In this document: positions 57,028 through 64,000 of the stretch, piece after piece
How the letters are laid out: each line of letters begins with the position of its first letter
How positions within the stretch are numbered: position 1 is the first letter of the stretch
Origin: Nocardia crassostreae
Lineage (GTDB): Bacteria; Actinomycetota; Actinomycetes; Mycobacteriales; Mycobacteriaceae
Reading direction: 5' to 3'
DNA length: 64,000 nucleotides
Assembly: GCF_001613405.1 (NCBI RefSeq)
Contig: NZ_BDCH01000009.1
Coordinates: forward strand, 1 to 64,000
Made by a program: the position numbers and the translations under genes
Notes under the pieces: generated by a model
What the model saw: only the letters and a program-made list of their open reading frames with translations
Told to the model about the DNA's origin: nothing
Database searches by the model: none

Positions 57028-57636
57028 ATGGATCTCGATCGCACCGGCACCGCCGTGCTCGCTCTGCACTGGCAGGTCAATGTCATCAAGCCCGAGGGGT
57101 TCTTCGGGCCCATGCTCGCCGCACCGGTCGCCGACAGCGGTGTCGTCGACCGGGCGGTGGCCTTTCACGAGCAGGCCCTGGCGGCCGGATTGCCGCTGAT
57201 ATTCACCCGATTCACCATTCCGGTCGGGGAGGGCGAGCTGGTGCGCAATACCGGATTCATGCGGTCGGTGGCCGCGGCGCAGACCGAGTTCCGGCCGGAT
57301 TCGCCCGGGACGCAGATCATTCCGGAAATGGCCGGGCAGGCGGCGGCCGGTGTGGTGTTCGACAATCAGAAGCTGTCCGGGCTGGCCGGATCGGCGCTGC
57401 CGGACTGGCTGCTCGCCCACGGTATCGACACGCTGCTGATCACCGGTGTGGCAACCAATCTCACGGTCGAGCAGACCGCCCGCCATGTCACCGATCTCGG
57501 TTTCCATGTGCACCCCGTCGCCGACCTCATGGTCGCCCCGCACGAGGCCGCCCGCGAGGCGGCGCTGGGCAGCCTCGAATTGACCACCGAGGGCTGCCTG
57601 CTCGCCAAGCAGGCGGTAGAGCGGCTGCGGCTCTAG
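57028..57636 (+). CDS. Isochorismatase-fold protein lacking the catalytic Cys
   Basis: The 202-residue protein has the isochorismatase-like alpha/beta fold. The Asp usually near residue 10-15 is replaced in VLALHWQVNVIKPEGFFG. The Lys is seen in VFDNQKLSGLAGS. The nucleophile segment reads GVATNLTVEQTARHVTDLGF, with Thr where amidohydrolase members have Cys. Isochorismatases proper also lack the Cys, but the first Asp is also not obvious, so activity is doubtful. A natural subfamily rather than decay is likely because the sequence is smooth and full length. Its stop overlaps that of the convergent flippase gene by four bases. Confidence 0.75.
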   Translation: MDLDRTGTAVLALHWQVNVIKPEGFFGPMLAAPVADSGVVDRAVAFHEQALAAGLPLIFTRFTIPVGEGELVRNTGFMRSVAAAQTEFRPDSPGTQIIPEMAGQAAAGVVFDNQKLSGLAGSALPDWLLAHGIDTLLITGVATNLTVEQTARHVTDLGFHVHPVADLMVAPHEAAREAALGSLELTTEGCLLAKQAVERLRL

Positions 57637-60002
57637 ATCATGTCGTTGGCGGTGAGCCAGCGCATGATCGGCCAGCCGCAGAACACAGGCAGCCAGCAGG
57701 TCAGCACGCGGTAGAGCAGCACCGCCGGGACCGCGATGGCGGCCGGGACGCCGAAGGCCGCCAGACCACCGATGAGTGCCGCCTCCACCGCGCCCACACC
57801 GCCCGGGGTGGGCGCGGCCGAGGCCAGCGTGCCGCCGATCATGGTGACAATGGTGACGGTCACGAATCCGGTGCTGCCGCCGAAGGCTTCGATACTGGCC
57901 CACAGCGCCAGCGCCATGCCCAGGGTGGTGGTGGCGCACCCGCCCACGATCATGGCCAGGCGCCCGGGCCGCTTGGCCAGATCGCGCAGCTGCTCCATCA
58001 CCTCGGTCAGCTGCGGGCGCACCTCGGTGCGAATCCAGCGCCGCACCGTGGGCACGAACATGGTCACCCCGAGCAGTCCGAGCAGCGCGCCCGCCACCAG
58101 GTACAGCACCGTCGCACTGGGCACGAAATGCTCCAGATTGGTCGAAACGCCCGCCGCCACACTGAAGAACAGCAGCAGCACCAGATGGGTGAGCACCTGG
58201 ATGGTCTGCTGCAGGGCCACCGCCGCGGTGGCGCGCACCGCGCCCAGCCCGTTCTTCTGCAGGAACCGCACGCTCAGCGCCAGCCCGCCCACACCGGCGG
58301 GCGTGGTGGTGGCGGCGAAGGTATTGGCCACCTGCATGAGCAGCAGATCGCGCCATTTCACGCCCTCGTTGGCGCACGCCCACAGCGCCATGGCCGCGCC
58401 CACGTAGGTGAGCGCCGAGACCGCGAGACCCAGTGCGGCCCAGGCCCAATTGGCGGTGCGCAGTTCGGTGAAGAAGGTCGGCGCGGAGCTGATGTAGGGA
58501 TAGGCCACGTACACCAGGCCGATGAGCAGGACGAGCTGGATGAACTGGTTGCGGGAGAAGCGGGTGATCTTGGCGGCCTCGATCCGGTCCTCCCCGGTCT
58601 GGCGCGCCACCTCCTCGCGGGTGTCCTTCATGAGCTGGCCCGCATCGGGGACCGCCTTGCGCACGGTTTCCGGGATGGCGGTCTTGGTGAGCCGCCGGGA
58701 GGCGTCCAGCACCGGCTGGGTGCCCACGACCTCGATGGCGGTGCGCACCGCCGGTTCGATGCCGAACAGCGCCGCGGTGGACAGCATGAGCTGGGCGACA
58801 TCGGATTCGAACCGCACCCGGTAGGCGCCGAACTCCGACGCCATGAAACCGCCGAAACGTACCTCCCCGTCCACGATGCGAATGTCCTCGGCCCGCAGTT
58901 CGCCGTGCGAGATCTGCGCCTGGTGCATGGTGTGCAGCGCCTGCCACACCTTGGTGAGCATCTTCTCGCCGTCGTCGGCGGCCAGCGGACGGCCCTGGGG
59001 CACGGTGTGCGCGTACAGCATCCAGCTGCGGTCCAGCGCCGCGACGGTGAGCGGTTTATTGCTGCCCAGGCCCAGATCCCCGATGGCGATGCCCATGAGC
59101 GCGCGATGCTCCACCGCGCGCCGCATGGAGGCGAACATGGCCGGGGCCTCACTGCTGCGCAGGGTGAGCCAGCGGCGCAATTGCCGCAGCGCGCGGCGGC
59201 TGCGCTGGTTCTGGCCGTACATCTCCACCGTCAGCGGATCCGCGTCGGTGGTCGCCGACAGCACCAGCGGGCCGCGCCCGCCGGGGCGCACCACCTTGAA
59301 CGCGGTCACCTGAAATCCGCGCTGCGCCAGTACCCGGACCGCCGCGTCGAGCGGCACTTCCAGGGCCGGGGTGCCGACCAGCAGCACGATGACCGCGCCC
59401 ACGAACCAGCCGACGGTCAGGCCCAGCAGGGCGCGGGCCGGGACTACCAGACTGACCACCAGGTGGATGGGCACGAAGGCCAGCAGCAGCGTCCACCACC
59501 AGCGCCGCCATTTGGCGGGCAGCCACGGACTGGCCACCGTCAGCACCGCCGCCAGCATGGCGATCCAGCGCGGATCGTCGAGGAACTGCGACAGGAAGGT
59601 ATTGACCTGCTGCGGTTCGGACAGATGCCAGCGCGGTGCGTTGAAGCCGGTGCCGGTGAAGGAGAAGATCAGCACCGCGATCAGGCCCGCGGACAGGAAG
59701 CCGCCCAGCAGTTTCCACTGCCTGCTCCAGGCCAGGCGCACCAGAATGGCGAACGGCAGCGCCATGATGGCGATGCCGTAGAGGGTGTAGACCAGATCGG
59801 ACTGCTGCGGGGTCAGGAATCCGACGATGTCGGAGACCGAGCTCTCCAGGTTCTCCCACTGCGGGCGGGTGATGAGCGAGCCGACGATGACAATGGCGAT
59901 GCCGGCCACGGACAGCACGACGCGCAGAATGTCGCTGGTCCGCCGGATCCGCGGCTGCAGCAGGCTGCCGGAGACGGGAATCTCCCGTCCGTCGACTCGC
60001 AT
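57633..60002 (-). CDS. Membrane protein: LPG-synthase-TM flippase with degenerate kinase domain
   Basis: The 789-residue protein has three parts. Residues 30-215 hold several membrane helices (ILRVVLSVAGIAIVIVGSLI, LLALTVGWFV region). Residues 240-450 resemble a protein kinase that has lost key residues: the catalytic loop reads AQISHGELRAEDIRIVDGEV instead of HRDxxxxN, and the DFG is replaced by VRFGGFMASEFG. Residues 480-789 form the lysylphosphatidylglycerol-synthase transmembrane family (FAATTTPAGVGGLALSVRFL, GTLASAAPTPGGVGAVEAAL). Such proteins flip lipids; the pseudokinase may sense a ligand. The arrangement is found in other mycolic-acid actinomycetes. Intact. Confidence 0.8.
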   Translation of the reverse strand: MRVDGREIPVSGSLLQPRIRRTSDILRVVLSVAGIAIVIVGSLITRPQWENLESSVSDIVGFLTPQQSDLVYTLYGIAIMALPFAILVRLAWSRQWKLLGGFLSAGLIAVLIFSFTGTGFNAPRWHLSEPQQVNTFLSQFLDDPRWIAMLAAVLTVASPWLPAKWRRWWWTLLLAFVPIHLVVSLVVPARALLGLTVGWFVGAVIVLLVGTPALEVPLDAAVRVLAQRGFQVTAFKVVRPGGRGPLVLSATTDADPLTVEMYGQNQRSRRALRQLRRWLTLRSSEAPAMFASMRRAVEHRALMGIAIGDLGLGSNKPLTVAALDRSWMLYAHTVPQGRPLAADDGEKMLTKVWQALHTMHQAQISHGELRAEDIRIVDGEVRFGGFMASEFGAYRVRFESDVAQLMLSTAALFGIEPAVRTAIEVVGTQPVLDASRRLTKTAIPETVRKAVPDAGQLMKDTREEVARQTGEDRIEAAKITRFSRNQFIQLVLLIGLVYVAYPYISSAPTFFTELRTANWAWAALGLAVSALTYVGAAMALWACANEGVKWRDLLLMQVANTFAATTTPAGVGGLALSVRFLQKNGLGAVRATAAVALQQTIQVLTHLVLLLFFSVAAGVSTNLEHFVPSATVLYLVAGALLGLLGVTMFVPTVRRWIRTEVRPQLTEVMEQLRDLAKRPGRLAMIVGGCATTTLGMALALWASIEAFGGSTGFVTVTIVTMIGGTLASAAPTPGGVGAVEAALIGGLAAFGVPAAIAVPAVLLYRVLTCWLPVFCGWPIMRWLTANDMI

Positions 60003-60227
60003 GTCCTATAGGCGCTTTCGGATCGTGGGAACTGCTTCGGTCCCATGGTCGGGTCGGTCTGGGGTATGCGGCGGCGGGCGGGATTGCCGTCCATCCACGT
60101 CGTTACCGTAACCCGTGCCGGACCCACCGGTGAGACGCCCCGGCCCGCCACGCCGTGCGGCGTCTCTGTTTTTCCTGCTTAATCGGGGACTTTCGAAATC
60201 GCCCGGACGGCGTGCGAGGATCGTTGC

Positions 60228-60854
60228 GTGGTGCTCGATCTCCGTGTGTGTTTCGTGGGGGAATCCTTCGTCGCGGGGGTCGGTGATCAGAAGGCGCTGG
60301 GCTGGGCGGGCCGACTGGCCGGGCGGGCCATGGCCGCCGGGCAGCCGATGACCTACTACAACCTGGGCATCCGACGAGAGATCTCCACCGAACTGCGGGC
60401 CCGCTGGGCGGCCGAGTGCACGCCCCGGCTGCCGGACGGCGCGGACCGCCGTCTGGTGGTCTCGACCGGGGTCAACGACACCGTGCACGAAAACGGCAGC
60501 CCGCGCGTGGAATCGGGGGAGTCGGTCGCCAATCTGGCGGCCGTCCTGGCCGGTGCGAGCGACAAGGGCTGGACCACACTGGTGGTCGCGCCGCCGCCGA
60601 ACGCGGACGAGGAACACAATCAGCGGCTGCTCGCGCTGGACGAGCGCTTCGCCGCGCACTGCGACAGCGTCGGCGTGCCCTATGTGCGGGTGCATCAACC
60701 CTTGCGGGAGAACCGGATCTGGATGCGGGACGTCGCCGCGGGCGACGGCTATCACCCGAGCGCGGTGGGCTACGACGAGTTCGCCGAGCTGCTGGCCCCG
60801 CACTGGCTGCTGTGGCTGGCCGATCCGAGTTCGGAGCTTCCGGTCGTCCGCTGA
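60228..60854 (+). CDS. GDSL-like lipase/acylhydrolase
   Basis: The 208-residue SGNH hydrolase begins RVCFVGESFVAGVGDQKALG (block I, with GES in place of GDS), followed by NLGIRREISTELR (Gly block), VVSTGVNDTVHENG (Asn block) and the final RDVAAGDGYHPSAVGYDEFA with the Asp/His pair. The catalytic set is complete. No signal peptide is seen, so it should be cytoplasmic. GTG at 60228 is the start. It ends six bases before the stop of the convergent ThrE gene. Confidence 0.85.
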   Translation: MVLDLRVCFVGESFVAGVGDQKALGWAGRLAGRAMAAGQPMTYYNLGIRREISTELRARWAAECTPRLPDGADRRLVVSTGVNDTVHENGSPRVESGESVANLAAVLAGASDKGWTTLVVAPPPNADEEHNQRLLALDERFAAHCDSVGVPYVRVHQPLRENRIWMRDVAAGDGYHPSAVGYDEFAELLAPHWLLWLADPSSELPVVR

Positions 60855-60860
60855 ACCGGC

Positions 60861-62297
60861 TCAGCGCTGCGCGGGCGGCAACAACCAATCCACCATGGAG
60901 GCCACGCCCGGCCGCTTGGTATTGATGAGACCGGAGCCGACCAGTACGCCGAGCGAGATGGCCAGCACCGACAGCAGCACGTTCACCAGCACCTCCAGGC
61001 CATTGGCGCCCGCATTGGTCACCAGCTCGGAGACGGCGGTCAGGCCCATGCCGCCGGGCACCAGCATCCAGAACGCGGGCAGGAACGCCACCTGCGACGG
61101 CGGCGCATTGCGATTGCGCTGCACCAGATACGCGGTCGGCACCGCGATGAGCCCGCCCAGGAACGCGCCCAGCAGCGCCCCGCCGGTGCGGATGCCGAAC
61201 TGCTGGGCGAGGAAGGTCACGTAGAGCACCAGCAGCAGCCAGAACAGCGACTTCGGCGGTGCGCTGGACCGCCAGGAATGCCCGATGCCGATCAGCAGGA
61301 CACCGAGAATCGGCGCCCACCAACCCAATTGCGCGCCATAGGGACTGTCCGGCGGCTGCGGGCCGAGGAACTGCAACCCGATGTAGATGCCGAAGGCGAG
61401 CAGCAGCAGCTTGTTCATCCCGGCGATGGTGCGGCTCGCACCGGCCACCATGGATCCGGTGGCCAGCTCGATCGCGCCATTGGTGAGGGTGGCGCCGGGC
61501 AGCAGGCCCGCGACCGCGGGGATGAGCAGCTGTGAGGGCGTGCCGCCGCCGATGGCGTGCGGAAATCCGTAGGCCAGCAAGGTCACCACCGCACCGGCGG
61601 TGACCGGCAACGCGAGGGAGAGCAGGGTGAACCGGTCGGCCAGCAGCATGAGCAACTGCACCACCAGGCCGAGCACCGCGTAGCCGGTCAGGGCGTGCAC
61701 GGTGGGATTGAGCATGAGGCCCAGCCCGACCGTGAGCACCACATTGCCGACGAGCATGAGCCACACCGCGGTCGGCCGTTTCGAGGCGAGGATGGCCTCC
61801 AGCTTCTCGGTGACCTCGGTCGGCGGCGGCAGTTCCCGCTTCATGGTGTCGAGCAGCTGATACATCGACGCGATCTGATCCAGCCGCAGCGTATCGGTGA
61901 AGGCCGTCTGCAGATCGACCGCCGATCCGCGCGAGTCCTGCACCCGCACGAATACCCCGGTGGGCAGGACGAAGAACTGCACCCCCGTGGCGCCGTAGTG
62001 ACCCGCCGTCTCGTCGAGAATCTGCTGGACGCGATCGGTGGTTTCGCCCGAGCCGATGAGCATGACGCCCAGCAACCGCAGCAGGTTGAGCAGGTCCGCG
62101 GAGACCGGCGGCTCCTCCGGCGGCAGCGGATCGTGGCGTTCGTGCGCGCCGGTGCGGGTGACGACCCGGCGGACCAGCCAATCGTCGAATACGCCACCGG
62201 CTTTGCGCGCCATGCCGGTCAATCGCCTGCCGACCGGAACGGCTCCGGCCGCGGGCCGTGGCCGCGCCCGTAGGTGCCGTGGTCCGGCCGTGCTCAT
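60861..62297 (-). CDS. thrE: Threonine/serine exporter, ThrE family
   Basis: The 478-residue protein combines an N-terminal cytoplasmic domain (SADLLNLLRLLGVMLIGSGE, TTDRVQQILDETAGHYGATG) of the ThrE type with ten membrane helices, including PTAVWLMLVGNVVLTVGLGL and IPAVAGLLPGATLTNGAIEL and the second repeat (FLPAFWMLVPGGMGLTAVSE). It exports threonine and serine. ATG at 62297 (MSTAGPRHLRARPRPAAG) is chosen; the first 60 residues are basic and poorly conserved. Confidence 0.9.
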   Translation of the reverse strand: MSTAGPRHLRARPRPAAGAVPVGRRLTGMARKAGGVFDDWLVRRVVTRTGAHERHDPLPPEEPPVSADLLNLLRLLGVMLIGSGETTDRVQQILDETAGHYGATGVQFFVLPTGVFVRVQDSRGSAVDLQTAFTDTLRLDQIASMYQLLDTMKRELPPPTEVTEKLEAILASKRPTAVWLMLVGNVVLTVGLGLMLNPTVHALTGYAVLGLVVQLLMLLADRFTLLSLALPVTAGAVVTLLAYGFPHAIGGGTPSQLLIPAVAGLLPGATLTNGAIELATGSMVAGASRTIAGMNKLLLLAFGIYIGLQFLGPQPPDSPYGAQLGWWAPILGVLLIGIGHSWRSSAPPKSLFWLLLVLYVTFLAQQFGIRTGGALLGAFLGGLIAVPTAYLVQRNRNAPPSQVAFLPAFWMLVPGGMGLTAVSELVTNAGANGLEVLVNVLLSVLAISLGVLVGSGLINTKRPGVASMVDWLLPPAQR

Positions 62298-62448
62298 GTG
62301 CGCCTCCTGGAGTCGCTTCCGTTCTACCCCGCTTTCCGGAAACAGCAACTTTGTGGCTAATGAACCCTAGCGCAGGGAGCGGCCCGAATCGGCCCGGCAG
62401 CCAATACCGGGCTATGCCGACGGGGCGGTCCGTCCATAACCTGGGTGC

Positions 62449-63363
62449 ATGGATATCGATACGCGACTGCTGCGTTACTTCCTGGCGGTCGCCGATACCG
62501 AGAATCCGGCGCGCGCCGCCCAGCGGCTGCACGTGGCCCAGCCCACCCTCGCCACCCAGATCAAACAGCTCGAACAGCAGTTGGGGGTGGAACTGTTCAT
62601 CCGGTCCCGGGCCGGGTGGACGCTCACCGCGGCCGGGAAGGTGCTCGCCGCGCAGGTGCCCGGCCTGCTGGCCGGATGGGACCGGATTCTGCGCGATACC
62701 AAGAGCGATGCCAGCAGGGCGGCGCGGGTGCTGCGCCTGGGCCTGGTGCACAGTGCGGCCGAAGGCTATATCCCCGAGATCATCCGGGTCTTCCACCGGC
62801 TGCATCCGGACTGGCAGGTCGATATTCATTCCGGCGGCTGGACCGATCCGACCGCGGGCCTCGACGAGGGCGATGTGGACGTCGCCCTGCTGCGACTACC
62901 GTTTCCCGGCCAGGACGGCTATCACGTGCGGGAGCTGTTCTCCGAGCCGCGCTGGATCGCGCTGCCGGAGAACCATCCGCTGGCGCAGCGCGAGGACATC
63001 GCCTTCCGGGAGCTGTGGGACGAGCCGTATGTCGCCTCGCCCGCGGAAACCGGGTGGTGGCGCGACTATTGGATGGGCCTGGACTCCCGGCCCGCCGATA
63101 CCGCCATCATCGGCGCCATCGCGCGTAGCACCGACGAATGGCTCAATGCCATTGCCAATGACTTCGGGGTGAGTTTAACCCCTGTCTCCACCGCGCGCAC
63201 CAATGCCCATCCGGGCGTGGTGTTCCGGCCCGTGCACGGTATCGGGCCGACCCGGGTGGCGCTGGTGTGGCCGGACGCCTCGGAGGCCGATCCCGTGGTG
63301 CGGTACTTCATTCGCTGCTGCACCGACATCATGGGCAATCAGGACGGGCGGCGGACCTCCTGA
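62449..63363 (+). CDS. LysR-family regulator, copy 1
   Basis: The 304-residue protein has the N-terminal helix-turn-helix MDIDTRLLRYFLAVADTENP, ARAAQRLHVAQPTLATQIKQ and a LysR substrate-binding domain (VLRLGLVHSAAEGYIPEIIR, VDVALLRLPFPGQDGYHVRE). The N-terminal part and much of the effector domain strongly resemble the next gene, whose ATG overlaps its stop by one base (TGATG). The helix 2 region is less canonical (TENPARAAQRL against EEGHLTRAARRL). The target is unknown; ThrE is divergent and could be one. Confidence 0.85.
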   Translation: MDIDTRLLRYFLAVADTENPARAAQRLHVAQPTLATQIKQLEQQLGVELFIRSRAGWTLTAAGKVLAAQVPGLLAGWDRILRDTKSDASRAARVLRLGLVHSAAEGYIPEIIRVFHRLHPDWQVDIHSGGWTDPTAGLDEGDVDVALLRLPFPGQDGYHVRELFSEPRWIALPENHPLAQREDIAFRELWDEPYVASPAETGWWRDYWMGLDSRPADTAIIGAIARSTDEWLNAIANDFGVSLTPVSTARTNAHPGVVFRPVHGIGPTRVALVWPDASEADPVVRYFIRCCTDIMGNQDGRRTS

Positions 63364-64000
63364 TGGATATCGACACCCGCCTGCTGCGCTACTTCGTCGC
63401 CGTCGCCGAGGAGGGGCATCTGACCCGGGCGGCGCGGCGGCTGTTCATCTCCCAGCCCGCGCTGACCAAACAGATCAAACAGCTCGAACAGCAACTGGGC
63501 GTGGAATTGTTCGTGCGCTCCCGCAGCGGTATGACCCTCACCGAACCGGGCCGCATCTTCGCCGCGCACGCGCCCGGACTGCTGACCGGCTGGGACGCCA
63601 TGCTGCGCGCCACCAAGAGCGGCGCCAGCCGGGCCGGGAAGGTGCTGCGGATCGGCTTCATCGCCAGTGCCGCCAACGAATTCGCGCCCGAGATCGTGGC
63701 CGAATTCCGGCGCGCGCATCCGGATTGGCGCCTGGACATGCGCGAGTTCGGCTGGCTCGATCCCACCGCCGGACTCGCCAGCGGCGAGGTCGACGCGGCG
63801 CTGGTGCGGCTGCCCTTTCCGGGCGCGGACGCCTTCCCCAGCGCCGAGTTGTTCAGCGAGCCGCGATGGATCGCACTGCCCGCCGCGCATCCGCTGGCGG
63901 CCTCGGACGAGATCGAATTCCGTGATCTCTGGGACGAGCCGTTCGTGGCCTCGCCGCCGGAATCCGGCTGGTGGCGCGACTTCTGGATCGGCCTGGATGC
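63363..64000 (+). CDS. LysR-family regulator, copy 2, cut by the window end
   Basis: The N terminus MDIDTRLLRYFVAVAEEGHL and TRAARRLFISQPALTKQIKQ is a canonical LysR helix-turn-helix, and the effector domain begins VLRIGFIASAANEFAPEIVA. About 212 residues are visible before the window ends; the protein should have about 300. It is a paralogue of the upstream gene. No defect is visible in the part seen. Confidence 0.9.
   Translation, partial: MDIDTRLLRYFVAVAEEGHLTRAARRLFISQPALTKQIKQLEQQLGVELFVRSRSGMTLTEPGRIFAAHAPGLLTGWDAMLRATKSGASRAGKVLRIGFIASAANEFAPEIVAEFRRAHPDWRLDMREFGWLDPTAGLASGEVDAALVRLPFPGADAFPSAELFSEPRWIALPAAHPLAASDEIEFRDLWDEPFVASPPESGWWRDFWIGLD

Noticed and set aside
62449..63363. First LysR gene as a broken gene because of its odd recognition helix
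   Set aside because: The frame and all later motifs are intact, so divergence of a paralogue is more likely than damage.

Overview
The window is high-GC DNA packed with genes on both strands. The gene content points to a mycolic-acid actinomycete, most likely Nocardia or a close relative. The main signs are an actinobacterial succinate dehydrogenase operon, a four-gene SCO2521-SCO2524-type cassette, an XRE/DUF397 regulator pair, a TIGR03084 protein, DUF445 and PaaX-family proteins, several fatty-acid genes and a c-di-AMP riboswitch in front of an NlpC/P60 gene. The genus call is inference; no 16S or other marker is present.

Layout. 0-6 kb (mostly minus strand): RNase HI, an SRPBCC protein, a frameshifted L-2-hydroxyglutarate oxidase, a stop-interrupted membrane-anchored protein, a frameshifted TIGR03084 protein and DUF445. 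6-12.4 kb: a stop-interrupted Tat-exported phosphoesterase faces a probable five-gene minus-strand operon (alpha/beta hydrolase, saccharopine-dehydrogenase-like oxidoreductase, PaaX-family regulator, second hydrolase, alcohol dehydrogenase); the last two are stop-interrupted. 12.5-20.4 kb: a stop-interrupted Lon protease, an acrylyl-CoA reductase-like protein, a haloperoxidase-like hydrolase, an enoyl-CoA hydratase, a frameshifted DNA polymerase IV, and a TetR/thioesterase operon. 20.5-27.5 kb: an ABC exporter collapsed in frame onto a methyltransferase, a small DivIVA-motif protein, a large FAD/Fe-S oxidase with two in-frame stops, an AlkA-type glycosylase and the wreck of a sugar ABC permease.

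27.6-32.4 kb is a tightly coupled operon matching the SCO2524-SCO2523-SCO2522-SCO2521 families, including a ParA/MinD-like protein whose P-loop lysine is arginine. It is followed by a membrane protein, a GNAT acetyltransferase and a solitary TnpB (RNA-guided nuclease) element at 33.8-35.0 kb. 35.3-37.2 kb holds the XRE/DUF397 pair. 37.3-40.8 kb encodes SdhB, SdhA and the membrane anchor. 41-50.8 kb carries a thiolase-like protein without its catalytic residues, a hydrolase, an acyl-CoA dehydrogenase, an ORC1-like AAA ATPase, the riboswitch with its NlpC/P60 gene, an S4 RNA-binding protein, a cation/proton antiporter and a ParB-like protein. 50.9-54 kb encodes a 945-residue PKS-like protein lacking KS and AT nucleophiles, preceded by an orphan VapB-like antitoxin. 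54-64 kb holds a nitronate monooxygenase-like protein, a doubly damaged acyl-CoA ligase, an isochorismatase-fold protein, a flippase with a degenerate kinase-like domain, a GDSL hydrolase, a ThrE exporter and two tandem LysR regulators, the last cut by the window end.

The most striking property is the number of broken genes: about a dozen carry premature stops of all three kinds, single-base frameshifts or in-frame deletions. They lie almost entirely in 1.4-27.5 kb plus one gene at 55.5 kb, while 27.6-50.8 kb looks clean. Either this strain is undergoing real local gene decay or the sequence contains errors. Reads or a close relative are needed to decide, and every pseudogene call below depends on that.
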